64,000 nucleotides of DNA from CAVRGQ01 sp963720785. GTDB lineage: Bacteria > Actinomycetota > Acidimicrobiia > IMCC26256 > DASPTH01. The translations under genes were made by a program, and so were the position numbers. The stretch is taken from the NCBI GenBank assembly GCA_963720785.1, contig CAVRGQ010000008.1, positions 682,001-746,000 on the forward strand, written 5' to 3'. Below, piece by piece: positions 44,720 through 54,296 of the stretch (position 1 is the first letter of the stretch; the number at the start of each line of letters is the position of its first letter). The notes beneath the pieces are model-generated. The model was not told the origin of the DNA. It saw nothing but the letters and a program-made list of their open reading frames with translations, and did no database searches.

Positions 44720-45480
44720 GCCGGGGTCTGCCCGCCGTCGAGCATCAGGGTCTGGCCGGTGACGAAGCGGGCGTCGTCGCTCAACAGGAACGCGACCGCA
44801 TGGCCGACGTCGTCCTTGGCGTCGCCGTAGCGGCCGAGCGGGACCTTGGCGAGCGATGCCGCGAACTCGTCGTCGGGCCGGCCTTCGTAGTACTTGCCCA
44901 CCGCGGGCGACATCGCGAGCGGGCACACCGAATTCACGCGGATCTGGTGACGACCCCACTCCCGCGCGGCGACGTGACTCATCGCCCGGATGCCCGCCTT
45001 CGACGCCGCGTAGCCCGCCATCCACGGGGTGCCGTCACTGGCCGCACCGGAGCTGAAGTTCACGATGCTCCCGCCGCGCTCGCGCAGGTGCGGGTAGGCG
45101 AGCTGCATGGTGCTCAGCATCCCGACGATGCTCACCTCGAGCTCCCGGCGTACGGCGTCGGGGTCAGTGTCCTCGAGTGGTGCGCGCCGCTGGTTGCCGT
45201 ACGCGAGGTTCACGATGCCATCGAGCTGCCCGAACGCGGCGACCGTCGCATCGATGGCGGCGGCGATCGCGTCGCGGTCGGTGACATCGCAGTGCACCCC
45301 GAGCGCGCGGCCGCCCCCCGCGGTGATCTCGTTCGCGACCGCCGCGGCGTTCGCGGCGTCGAGGTCGGCGACGGTGACCGCCGCGCCCTCTTCTGCAGCG
45401 GCGAGCGCGCAGCCGCGTCCGATGCCGCGCCCGGCACCGAACATGACCACGGACTTCCCGTCGAGCCGACCCTGTGGCAT
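44716..45480 (-). CDS. Short-chain dehydrogenase/reductase
   Basis: 254 aa, ATG 45480 with ribosome site GAGGGAG. Cofactor motif GAGRGIGRG, NLAYGN in place of the usual NNAG, catalytic Ser in NFSSGAASDG, YAASKAG (YxxxK) and VTGQTLMLDGGQTPA at the end. NAD(P)-dependent alcohol/ketone oxidoreductase. Overlaps the ligase gene by 4 bases. Confidence 0.93.
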   Translation of the reverse strand: MPQGRLDGKSVVMFGAGRGIGRGCALAAAEEGAAVTVADLDAANAAAVANEITAGGGRALGVHCDVTDRDAIAAAIDATVAAFGQLDGIVNLAYGNQRRAPLEDTDPDAVRRELEVSIVGMLSTMQLAYPHLRERGGSIVNFSSGAASDGTPWMAGYAASKAGIRAMSHVAAREWGRHQIRVNSVCPLAMSPAVGKYYEGRPDDEFAASLAKVPLGRYGDAKDDVGHAVAFLLSDDARFVTGQTLMLDGGQTPA

Positions 45481-45503
45481 GTGGCTCCCTCTCTCGTACC
45501 CGG

Positions 45504-46481
45504 TCACGCCGGCGTGATGCCGGTCACGTCCTCGAACAACGTGCGGAAGGTGTCGGCGAAGCGCGTCCGACACGGCCCGGTGAGCGAGCGGCGGCGCGTC
45601 GGATCGGAGCGGGCGCCCGCGGGGCTCCCGAGCACCGGCACCACGTCGAGCAACGCCTCCCGTCCCGACCATGCCGCGGCGTCGCGCATCCAGTCCTGCA
45701 CGGTGGTGTCGTCGTCGCCGCACCAGTTCGTGGTGCACGCGGTGGTCGACGCCGCGTCGAGCAGCGGTTCGAGCATCCACTTCATGTCGTCGATGTGGAT
45801 CGGCGTGTGCGGCGTGGGATCGGACGGCGCGTACATCTGCCTGCCCTCCATCACCGCGTCGATGTGCATCGCGGGAAACGTGCCGGGCAGACCGGTGAGG
45901 CTGTTGAGCCGCGTGATCACGATCGGCAGGTCGAACGCCCGCGAGCAGAAGCGCGCGACGCTCTCCAGGCCGAGCTTGCAGGCCGGGCTCGTCGGCGCGT
46001 AGGCGGTGGCGCCCCGCCCCATCGGGTCGGTCTCGGTGTAGGCGTGCCACGGATCGTCGTGCGCGGAGTACACGCCCATCCCCGACATCACCAGCGCGGC
46101 CTTCGCCCGACGGCAGTGCTGCAACAGGAGACCGGCGCCCTCCACGTTGGCCCGGAACGCGTCCTGCAACTGGTCGATGCCGGCCCGCAACCACGCGAGA
46201 TGGATCACGTACGTGAAGTGCGCCGGGATGTCGCTGAAGTCGGGATCAGCCAGATCGACGGCCCGAACCTTCACGCCGGCCTCGACGAGTGCGTCGCGTG
46301 TCGACAAGACCCGCGACGGCGGTGGTGACGCCACCGCTTCGTAGCTCTCCTTCTCGCGGATCTCCTGACCGGCGAAGCGGGCCAGGCCCCAGACCTCGTT
46401 GAGCTGGGCGAGATGCAGCGCGAGCGCGCTCCCGATCGTGCCCGTCACCCCGGTGATGAGGATCCGTTCGCCGGCGATCAC
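45504..46481 (-). CDS. NAD-dependent epimerase/dehydratase (extended SDR)
   Basis: 325 aa from GTG 46481. N-terminal TGVTGTIGSALALHL (GxxGxxG), VIHLAWLRAG, catalytic SGMGVYSAHD and ITRLNSLTGLPG. The active-site Tyr is less clear than in classical members (AYAPTSPACKLG carries the YxxxxxxK spacing). Could act as a 3-beta-hydroxysteroid-dehydrogenase-like or sugar-modifying enzyme. Lies 23 bases from the next SDR on the same strand. Confidence 0.87.
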   Translation of the reverse strand: MIAGERILITGVTGTIGSALALHLAQLNEVWGLARFAGQEIREKESYEAVASPPPSRVLSTRDALVEAGVKVRAVDLADPDFSDIPAHFTYVIHLAWLRAGIDQLQDAFRANVEGAGLLLQHCRRAKAALVMSGMGVYSAHDDPWHAYTETDPMGRGATAYAPTSPACKLGLESVARFCSRAFDLPIVITRLNSLTGLPGTFPAMHIDAVMEGRQMYAPSDPTPHTPIHIDDMKWMLEPLLDAASTTACTTNWCGDDDTTVQDWMRDAAAWSGREALLDVVPVLGSPAGARSDPTRRRSLTGPCRTRFADTFRTLFEDVTGITPA

Positions 46482-46506
46482 AGGCCACCTCTCGAGTTCT
46501 GGCTCA

Positions 46507-46551
46507 TCACAGGAACCGGTCTCACAGGAATCTGCCTCACAGGAATCGGGC
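46507..46551. repeat. Three 15-base tandem repeats carrying repeated stop codons
   Basis: Units start at 46507, 46522 and 46537; each begins TCACAGGAA (plus strand). On the minus strand each is five codons, so the sulfotransferase end RFL-stop is followed in frame by GRFL-stop and DRFL-stop and then another TGA. Confidence 0.85.
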
Positions 46552-47662
46552 CGAGTAGAAGGCGAACCGCTCACGGATGCGGTCCTCGTCGAGGCCGAAC
46601 TCCGCGGCGGTGTAGCGGTGCACGCCATGTTCGCCCGACGGGTGGTCGTCGATCCACTGCTGCACCGCGCGCGCCGAGTCGTCACCGAACGCGATGCCCG
46701 ATTCGTCGCACACGCGCGCGACGGTGTTGACGGGGTCGGCCATCAGATCGGGGTAGCGCACGTCGATGTGCCGGTCCTGGTTGGGATCGCGGTCGCGCAC
46801 GGCAAGACCGCGGTGCAGCGAGAGCTCCTCGATCGTGGCCCACTCGCGTCCGAAGGCGACCGGGTCGTAGTGCGGCGTGTTCGCCGAACGCATCAGGCCG
46901 GTGAGGCTCACTGCCGACGGCACGACCTTCGCGGGGTCGCGGTGCGTCCATACCAATACCGCGTCGGGGTACTGCGCGAGCAGCGCGTCGAGCGACAACA
47001 GGTGCTTCGGGTACTTCAGCACCCAGCGGCCGGGGTGGTGGCATTGCAGGTGCTGCAACGTGTGGAGGTGAGCGGTGTACGCAGACGTGTAGTCGGCGTC
47101 GAGAAACCAGTCCTTGTACGACGGCACGTCGAAGCTCGCCATCAGCGCCTGGTTCACGAAGGCCCAGTCGTTGAGCAGGTTGCACTGCTCGGGCGCGTCG
47201 CCGACATCGGGTGGCGCACCAGGAGTTCCTCGGGCAGGCGCTCCAGCTCGGACTGCACGGCGGCGATGCGCGGGTCGGTGGTGTACGTCGCCGCCTCGGG
47301 TGGCGGGCACGGCGCCGACATCTCCCACATCGTGGGCGCGCGCACGCCCTGTGCCAGGGCCAGGAGCGCGTGCAGGTGCGTGGACCCGGCGCGCGGCTGG
47401 CCGACGATGAACACCGGCGCGGTCACCCGCTCGTTCGCGATCTCGGGGTGCGCCGTGCGATCCGCGACGAGGCGGAGCCGCTTGACGAGCAGCCCGGTGA
47501 TCATCTCGACCGCGCGCGGGTCTCGCCGTCGACCGCCAGGCCTGCCTCGGCGTTCAGCGCGTCGACGAGCACCGTGAGCGGCTCGAGGAACGGCACGTCG
47601 CCCCAACTGTCGAGCCCGGTGAGCGCCACGGCGGCGTCGAGCAACTGGTCGCGGACGATCAT
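46537..47662 (-). CDS. Sulfotransferase-family protein (two frameshifts)
   Basis: About 375 aa, ATG 47662 (MIVRDQLLDAAVALTGLDSW). Frame changes near 47515 (into VEMITGLLVKRLRLVADRT) and near 47215 (into CNLLNDWAFVNQALM). The PAPS 5'-phosphate loop is VFIVGQPRAGSTHLHALLA (about residue 70) and the 3'-phosphate region is WVLKYPKHLLSLDALL to VWTHRDPAKVVPSAVSL. Transfers a sulfuryl group from PAPS to a hydroxyl, or belongs to the related uncharacterised Sulfotransfer_3 group common in steroid-degrading actinobacteria. First gene of the operon; a TAGGAT -10 candidate lies at 47701-47696. Confidence 0.83.
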
Positions 47663-47695
47663 GGAGTCCCCCGGGTCGGCACGTGCGAGGCCAGA

Positions 47696-47706
47696 ATCCT
47701 ATAGAG
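47696..47706 (-). promoter_or_regulatory. Promoter candidate for the sulfotransferase operon
   Basis: On the minus strand CTATAGGATTCTGG contains overlapping TATAGG and TAGGAT -10 hexamers, 34-40 bases upstream of ATG 47662, in an otherwise GC-rich gap. No convincing -35 box is seen. Confidence 0.35.
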
Positions 47707-47714
47707 GTTTCCGG

Positions 47715-48845
47715 TCAGGCCGACGCGTCGGCCCCACTCCAGCCGTCGGTGATCCCGGTGAGCCCCGTCGGCGAGTGCGGCCCGAAGGCGAGCTGCTCGA
47801 GCACCCCGACACCCTCCTTGTCGCCCATGCGCACCTTGCACAGCGTCTGGATGTGGATCGACGACGGGTCGGTGGGCACGAAGTCGGCGAGCGCGATCGA
47901 CTCGCCGCCCACCTCGAGCTCGCCATGGTTGGACCCGTGGGGGAACTGCGGGTGCATGTAGCCGATGCCGCGCATGCGGAACGTGTACATCGACTCGAAC
48001 TCGATGGTCGGCAACGACGTGCCGTCCTTGCGGTTGAGGGTGACCCGCGCCGATGCCATCTCGCGCCGACCAGGGATCCACTCGATCTCGTACGCGCTGC
48101 GTGCCAGGTGCTCGGGCTCGGCCGCGGCCGCGCCGTCACCATCGAGCAGCGGCACCAGGAGCGCCTGTTCGAGCCAGCGCTCGCCGTCGGACCGTTCGAA
48201 CAGTGCGAGGTGCGTGCAGCAGTCGTCGAAGTTGAGCGGCGCCCACAGCCAGAAGATCTGCATGGGCGACGCCTCGAAGTTGGTGGGCGCCTGCTGGCCC
48301 ACGCCACGCACACCCCACGAACGGTCGCGTGTCGCCCGGGTGTGCTCGTGGTCGAGCTCGAGCGTGACGCCGGTCGGTAGCGTGATCGTCCCCTCCCAAC
48401 TTCCCCACTGCGTGAGGCGCGTGTAGTCCATCATCGGCACGTTGTTGCGCACGATCTGCTGACGCGGCTCCTCGATCGCCTCGGTGCGCGCCCGGAACGT
48501 GACGTCGGCGATGAGGCCGTGCTCGTTCTCCGCCACGATGTAGCGCACGGCGCGGAGCGGCTCCACGATCTCGATGCGCAGCGGACCCACCTCGGTGGCC
48601 CGGTCCCCGGGCATGCGGCCCGACGCGAACACCGAGTGCTCCACGCCGTCGTGCACCACCGAGAACGCGGCGTCGATCACGCCGCGGTTCGGGTAGTGCC
48701 CCATCGCCCCGCCGAGGAAGAACTCGCCGTCGACGGCGTAGCCGTTGAACCAGTAGCGGTCGTAGTGGTTGGGGTCGGCGGAGAAGGGTTGCGCGATCGG
48801 CGCCGGCGTCTGGTGGATCGGGTAGTCGTCGAAAGGCGTGAGCAT
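47715..48845 (-). CDS. CrtC/AttH-like (lipocalin-fold) conserved protein
   Basis: 376 aa, ATG 48845. No catalytic motif recognised. Sequence features: YDRYWFNGYAVDGEFFLGGAM, EVGPLRIEIVEPLRAVRYI, ITLPTGVTLELDHEHTRATRDRSWGVRG and PMQIFWLWAPLNFDDCCTHLALF. The RDRSWGVR segment and the two-part beta-rich layout match the AttH/hydroxyneurosporene-synthase-like group that in mycobacteria sits in lipid or steroid clusters. It may bind or hydrate a lipid. Divergent from amidohydrolase 3. Confidence 0.6.
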   Translation of the reverse strand: MLTPFDDYPIHQTPAPIAQPFSADPNHYDRYWFNGYAVDGEFFLGGAMGHYPNRGVIDAAFSVVHDGVEHSVFASGRMPGDRATEVGPLRIEIVEPLRAVRYIVAENEHGLIADVTFRARTEAIEEPRQQIVRNNVPMMDYTRLTQWGSWEGTITLPTGVTLELDHEHTRATRDRSWGVRGVGQQAPTNFEASPMQIFWLWAPLNFDDCCTHLALFERSDGERWLEQALLVPLLDGDGAAAAEPEHLARSAYEIEWIPGRREMASARVTLNRKDGTSLPTIEFESMYTFRMRGIGYMHPQFPHGSNHGELEVGGESIALADFVPTDPSSIHIQTLCKVRMGDKEGVGVLEQLAFGPHSPTGLTGITDGWSGADASA

Positions 48846-48909
48846 GCGCCGTTCCTAGCAGGCCGGATTAGGGTCGAGCGAGACCACATCACGACCCGGG
48901 GGAACCGCC

Positions 48910-50110
48910 GTGCAGAACCTCAACACCTTGCTCGGGATCGACGCCGACGCGCCGGTCATCGACGTCGACACGCACCTCACCGAGCCGCCGCACCTCTGGA
49001 CCGACCACGCGCCCGCGAAGTACCGCGACCGTGTGCCCCACGTCGAAGTCGTCGACGGCAAGGACACCTGGATCTTCGACGGCCAGGTGCTCGGGCGCGC
49101 CGGTTCGTCGTCGGCAGTGGACGTCAACGGCGGGAAGAAGTTCGGCCTCAGCTTCATCGAGGACGGCTACCCCGAGATCTCGCCCGCCGCGTGGCAGATC
49201 GACGCCCGCGTCGCGGCACATGGACGAGCACGGCATCTGGGCCGCGGTCGTCTACCCCAACACGGTCGGCTTCGGTGGGCAGAAATTCATGGAGTGCGCC
49301 GACGAGGAGCTGCGCCTCGTCACCATCCAGGCCTACAACGACTACTCCGCCGCGATGCAGGAGGAGTCGGGCCAGCGCCTGTTCGGCATCGCCATCACGC
49401 CGTGGTGGGACCTCGACCTCACCCTCACCGAACTGCGCCGGTGCGCGGCGATGGGCATCCGCGGCGTCAACCTCGGCACCGGCCCGCACCTGCACGGCAT
49501 GGCCGACCTCGGCGAGCCGTTCTGGGACCCGCTGTGGGAGACGTGCGCGGAGCTGGAGCTGCCGGTCAACTTCCACATCGGCGCGAGCGGCGACACGATG
49601 TCGTGGTTCGGATCGTCGCCGTGGCCGTCACACGACATGGACACGAAGCTCGGCATCGGCTCCGCGATGATGTACCTGAGCAACGCGTCGGTGATGGCCA
49701 ACCTCATCTTCAGCGGTGTGCTCGAACGCCACCCCGACGTCAACTTCGTGTCGGTGGAGAGCGGCGTGGGTTGGATCCCGTTCTTCCTGCAGTCGCTCGA
49801 CTACCAGCAGGTGCAGTCCATGCCCGGCACGTTCGGCAGCAAGTTCTCGCTCACGCCCACCGAGTACTTCCAGCGCCAGATGTACGGCTGCTTCTGGTTC
49901 GAGGACGCCGGCCTCGCCGCCGCGGTGGCCGCGCTCGGCGACGACCGCGTGATGTTCGAGACCGACTTCCCGCACCCCACGTGCCTCTACCCGGACAGCC
50001 TCGACCTCGCCGCCACCGCGATCACCCAGCTGGCGCCTGAGTCGCGCCGCAAGGTGATGAGCGACAACGCGATGTCGCTCTACCGCATCCCCGCCCCCGT
50101 CACCGCCTGA
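48910..50110 (+). CDS. Amidohydrolase-2 family metal-dependent hydrolase (paralogue 3, one frameshift)
   Basis: About 399 aa from GTG 48910. VIDVDTHLTEPPHLW (DxH site) and PEISPAAWQIDARVA in one frame, then an extra G near 49216 (RVA-HMDEHGIW) moves the frame to HGIWAAVVYPNTVGFGG. Later metal and catalytic residues are intact: LPVNFHIGASGDT, FVSVESGVGWIP and FETDFPHPT. Convergent with the Zn-dehydrogenase gene, with palindromic element B between. Close in sequence to the other three paralogues. Confidence 0.9.
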
Positions 50111-50127
50111 CCCCACTTCCCCCAGCC

Positions 50128-50185
50128 AGGTTGCGTCACCAAACCAGGCATGTGCCGGGCATGAGCGGGTCTGCTGACGCAACCT
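50128..50185. repeat. Palindromic element, copy B
   Basis: Arms AGGTTGCGTCACCAAACC (50128-50145) and GGTCTGCTGACGCAACCT (50168-50185) pair at 16 of 18 positions around a 22-base loop containing GGCATGTGCCGGGCATG. It lies between convergent genes (stops at 50110 and 50193). Confidence 0.87.
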
Positions 50186-50192
50186 CCGTGAT

Positions 50193-51254
50193 TCAGGGGG
50201 TGACGACGGCCTTGATGGCTTCGCCGGCGCGGGCGACCGCGATGGCGTCCTCGGCGCGCGCCAGCGGGAAGCGGTGCGTCACGAGGTCGGCGAGACCGAG
50301 GCGGGCGTCGTGGCGTTGCGCGATCTCGATGGTGGTGCGGTAGTCGTCGAAGCTCGCGGGGCCCATCGTGCCGATCACCGCCTGGCTGCGGTTGTTGAGC
50401 GACACGACGTCGAGCTCGACGTTGCCGTGGCCCGAGTAGATGCCCATCACGAGGTAGCGACCACCGTCGGCGAGCAGCACCATCCCCTCCGGGAACGCCT
50501 CCATCCGCCCGGTGGCCTCGATCACCACGTCGAAGCCACGTCCGCCGGTGAGGTCGAGCACCTCGGCGCGCCGCTCCTCGATCGTGGTCGTGAGCAACGG
50601 GATCGCCGTGGTCGCGCCGAGACGCGTGGCCGCCGCGAGCCGATCGTCGGGGGCGCCGATCACGGTGACGCTCGTCGCGCCCGCGAGCGACGCGAGCAGC
50701 GTGGCCGACAGCCCCACCGGGCCGCTGCCCTGCACGAGGACCGACTGGCCCGCCTGCACCCCGCCGAGGCGGGTCATGCCGCCACACGCGGTCGGCATCG
50801 CACACCCGAACGCGATCACCGCCTCCGGCGCGGTGCCCTCGGGGATCTTGAAGAAGCAGTTCTCCGGACCGAGCGTCGCATAGTCCTGGTAGCTCGCGGG
50901 GTTCGCCACGTCGGGCGGCGGCGGCCACCCGCAGGCGGGGAAGGCCGCGGGCGTGGCGCCCGACGGCGTCCAGTACACGAGGTCACCCTCCTGCACGGCC
51001 GCGCCCGACGTGTCGGTCGTGCGCCCCGCACCGAGCGCCTCGATCATGCCGATGCCCTCGTGCCCGAAGCACACCGGCCGCCCGGGATCAGGGAGGTCAC
51101 CGTCGAGACGGTGCGCGTCGGTGCCGCACACGCCGCCGAGCACCAGGCGCAGCACCACGGCGCCGGGGCCGGGGTCGGCGACGTCGACCTCCCGCACCTC
51201 CAGCGGACGGCCGGGGCCGACGAACACAATTTGGCGACCGGTGCGGGGGGCCAT
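50193..51254 (-). CDS. Zinc-type alcohol dehydrogenase (MDR superfamily)
   Basis: 353 aa, ATG 51254. Catalytic-zinc residues in GVCGTDAHR and GHEGIGMIE; cofactor motif VLVQGSGPVGLSATLLAS with AGATSVTVIGAPDDRL. The four-Cys structural zinc lobe is absent: the region reads PSGATPAAFPACGWPPPPD with a single Cys. Oxidises an alcohol with NAD(P). Its start is one base from the MarR stop, so it is the last gene of the operon running from 56693. Confidence 0.9.
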   Translation of the reverse strand: MAPRTGRQIVFVGPGRPLEVREVDVADPGPGAVVLRLVLGGVCGTDAHRLDGDLPDPGRPVCFGHEGIGMIEALGAGRTTDTSGAAVQEGDLVYWTPSGATPAAFPACGWPPPPDVANPASYQDYATLGPENCFFKIPEGTAPEAVIAFGCAMPTACGGMTRLGGVQAGQSVLVQGSGPVGLSATLLASLAGATSVTVIGAPDDRLAAATRLGATTAIPLLTTTIEERRAEVLDLTGGRGFDVVIEATGRMEAFPEGMVLLADGGRYLVMGIYSGHGNVELDVVSLNNRSQAVIGTMGPASFDDYRTTIEIAQRHDARLGLADLVTHRFPLARAEDAIAVARAGEAIKAVVTP

Positions 51255-51255
51255 G

Positions 51256-51774
51256 TCAGTCGGCGGCCGGCGTGACGGTGTCGCCCGCCTCGGCCCGGAT
51301 CTTGTTCATCAGGAGCACCAGTTGGGCGAGTTCGTCCTCGGTGAGCGGGATGGTGGAGAAGAGGTGCGTGTTGAGCTCGCCGACCGCCTTGTCGAACACC
51401 TTGCGGCCCGTGGGCGTGATCTCGGCGAGGACGGTGCGGCCGTCGTCGGGGTGCGGCACCCGGCGGATGAGGCCGGCCGTTTCCAGGCGGTCGACCGAAC
51501 TGGTGACGGTGCCCGGGGTGATCCACAGCCCCGCCCCCACCTGGCCGAGCGGCAACTGCCAACCCGGTCGCAGCAGGCCGAGCACCTGGTAGCGGGCGAA
51601 GGTGAGGTCGAAGGGCCGCAACAGCTGGTTGGCCCGGGCGAAGATGATCTGCCACCCGCGCATGATCGACACCGCGCCGGCCACTCCCGACGCCGCGTCG
51701 TCCCAGCCCTGCTCGAGCCAGTACCGGCGGGCGCCTTCGACGGGATCGTAGGAGGGCCGTGACATGGAGGGCAT
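51256..51774 (-). CDS. MarR-family transcriptional regulator
   Basis: 172 aa from ATG 51774 (MPSMSRPSYD); ATG 51765 is an alternative. Winged helix: FDLTFARYQVLGLLRPGWQ, LGQVGAGLWITPGTVTSSVDRLE (recognition helix) and the wing RVPHPDDGRTVLAEIT. It lies inside the operon between the CoA transferase and the Zn-dehydrogenase rather than divergent, so it probably feeds back on the operon promoter upstream of 56693. Confidence 0.9.
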   Translation of the reverse strand: MPSMSRPSYDPVEGARRYWLEQGWDDAASGVAGAVSIMRGWQIIFARANQLLRPFDLTFARYQVLGLLRPGWQLPLGQVGAGLWITPGTVTSSVDRLETAGLIRRVPHPDDGRTVLAEITPTGRKVFDKAVGELNTHLFSTIPLTEDELAQLVLLMNKIRAEAGDTVTPAAD

Positions 51775-51791
51775 CGTAGAGAAGCGCGCGG

Positions 51792-54280
51792 TCAGCCCGC
51801 GGCACCGGCCGGGGCGCGTGCCGTGACCCCGGCCGCGTACAGCGTCGCGAGTTGCTCCGGGGTGACGCCCGCGGCGAGCAGCACTGCGTCGGTGTGCTCG
51901 CCGAACAGGGGCGCGTGCCGCGTCACGAATCGCTCCGGTCCGCGGGAGAAACGGATCGGCAGGGTGCTGTGCCGGGCCGGTCCGTTCACCGGGTGGTCGA
52001 CCATCTCGAAGTAGTTGCGGTGCCGCAGTTGCGCGAGCTCGGCCTGGCGGTGTGGCAGGAGCACGGGGGCGACCGGCACCCCCACCGGCCAGAGCTGCTC
52101 GACGATCTCGTCGGTCGTGCGCGTCGCACACCACTCGGCGAGATGTGCGTCGATCGCGTCGTGCGCGGCGCGGCGCCCGTCGGCGGCCAGGTACGCGGGA
52201 TCGTCGGCCCACGCCGGCGCACCGGGTGGGCCACGCAGCACGTCGCGCAGGGCGGCCCACTGCGCATCCGTCGCCACGGCGATGGCGACCCACGAGTCGC
52301 GCGGGTCGGCCCCGGGCCCGTCGACGGTGGCGTCGACGGTGACGTCGGCGGTGCGGTACAGGTTCTGTGGCGCCGCCGTGGGCCCGCGGTTGCCGTCGCG
52401 CTGCAGCAACGCGCCGTACGCCGAATGCTCCACGATCTGTTCGGCGGCCAGGTTGAGCGCGGCGTCGACCATCGCGGCCTCCACCAGCGCGCCCTCCCCG
52501 GTGCGGCGCCGGTGCTCCAGCGCGAGCAGCAACCCGGTGAGCGCGTGCAGGCCCGCTCCGGGATCACCGATGCAGTACGGCGAGATCGGATTGGTGTCGG
52601 AGTACCCCGTCAGCCAGGTGAGTCCCGACGCGTCCTCCACCACGAAGGCGAACGCCGCGTTGTCACGCCACGGGCCGTCGAGGCCGAAGCCGGGCATGCG
52701 CACCATCACGAGGTCGGGCCGGATCGCGGCGCGCCGCCTCGAAGTCGAGGCCGAGCTGTTCGAGGACGCGCGGGGTGTAGTTCTCGACGAGCACGTCACA
52801 CGTGGCGAGCAGGGTGCGCAGCGCGTCGCGGCCGCGCTCGTCGGCGAGATCGAGGGTGACGCTCTGCTTGTCGACGTTGAGTGCGGAGAAGATGCCGCAG
52901 CGCTCCCACCACTGGTCGTCGGTGAACGGCAGGTTCGCGAGCATGCGGGTGCCGTCGGGGCGCGTGGGCGACTCGACGTGGATCACCTCGGCGCCGAGCA
53001 TCGCGAGCATCTGGGTAACGACCGGCCCCGCCCAGAACGCGGTGAGATCGAGCACGCGCAACCCGGCGAGCGGAGCCTCCTTCTCTGCGCGCTCCGCCTC
53101 CGTGGCGCGCTCTGCGCTCGAATCTGCGTGAGCTCGCTGCGACGATCTGGATGTCGTCCGTGTGTTCCCCCAGCCGCGGCGCGGGCGTCGGTTCGCGCAG
53201 CATCGGTGGCGTGATGCGGTAGGGCACGCCGGGCTGCAGGAACCCGTCGCGCGGGTTGGCGACGAGCGATCCGCGCGCCACGAAGTGGTCGGTCACCGGG
53301 ATCGTCGCGCCGTTGCCGACCGGCGCGTGCGGGATGCGGAACGCACCGGCGAGGTCGATGATCTCGGCGACGGTGCGCGCCGCCGCCCACTCGCGGATCG
53401 CAGGGGCGATGCGCCACCGCTCCGTGCGCATGAGGGGATCGTCGGCCCACTCGGGATGCCCCACCATCACGCAGAGGTCGAGCCACTGTTGACCGGTGCC
53501 GGTGCCGAGGCCCACGAGGCCGTCGCTCGCGGTCTCCACGCCCGGCGACGGCACCGAGCGGCCGGAGCGGTAGGGCCGCCCCGCGATCTCCGCGAACGTC
53601 ACCGGGTAGTACGTGAGGCAGGTGGCCAGCACCTCGAGCATCGCCACGTCGACCAGTTCGCCCGCCGGCTCGCCCTCGCCTCCGTCGCCTCCGTCGCCTC
53701 GGCCGGTCCGCCCGAGGGAGACGAGCGTGCCGATCGCCGCGTACGCGCCGCTCAACCACTCCCCCACCTGGCCGCCCACGAACAGCGGCGACCGGGCGGG
53801 CGCGCCGCGTCCGAGACCGACACAACCCCCCGACCACGCCTGCAGCGTGAACTCCGTGGCCGCGCGACCCGCCCACGGGCCGTCGAGCCCGAACGGGGTG
53901 ACGGTGGTGACGACGAGATCCGGGTGCGCGCGGCGGAGCGCGGCTGGCGCCCACGATTCGTCGGCCGCGACGCGCGAGCCTTCGGACCAGACCACCGCGT
54001 CGGCGCGCGCGAGCAGCGCGTCGAGGCGCGCGCGGTCGCCGGCCTCCGCGACGTCGACGACCACGCTGCGCTTGGAACTTGCGAGGAAGGAGAAGAGCGC
54101 GCCGTCGTCGCCGGGCGCCACGGGCGCGCCCGATGCCGACCATCTGCGCAACGGGTCGCCGTCGGGATCCTCGACCTTCACGACGTCGGCGCCGCCGTCG
54201 GCGAGCAGCTTCGTGGCGTACGCGCCCGCGATGCCGCTCGACAGGTCGACGACCACCGTTCCCTGGAGCGGCGGCGTCAC
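51792..54280 (-). CDS. Two-domain CaiB/BaiF CoA transferase (frameshifts in linker and second domain)
   Basis: About 830 aa, ATG 54280. First domain: GTVVVDLSSGIAGAYATKLLAD, GADVVKVEDPDGDPLRRW, VTPFGLDGPWAGRAATE; its catalytic position reads VDVAMLEVL, Glu instead of Asp. A linker rich in AEREK with a frame change near 53120 leads to the second domain: LRVLDLTAFWAGPVVTQMLA, and after another change near 52740, PDLVMVRMPGFGLDGPWRD and the intact Asp in EAAMVDAALNLAAEQ. Fused double CoA transferases are known in actinobacteria; here one half appears to keep the catalytic Asp. Operon member. Confidence 0.83.
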
Positions 54281-54296
54281 GACGGGAGAACCGGGG

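Noticed and set aside
53670..53705. Repeated CTCCGTCGC units
   Set aside because: They encode a Gly/Asp/Glu-rich loop (GDGGDGGEGE) inside the CoA-transferase gene and look like simple low-complexity coding sequence.
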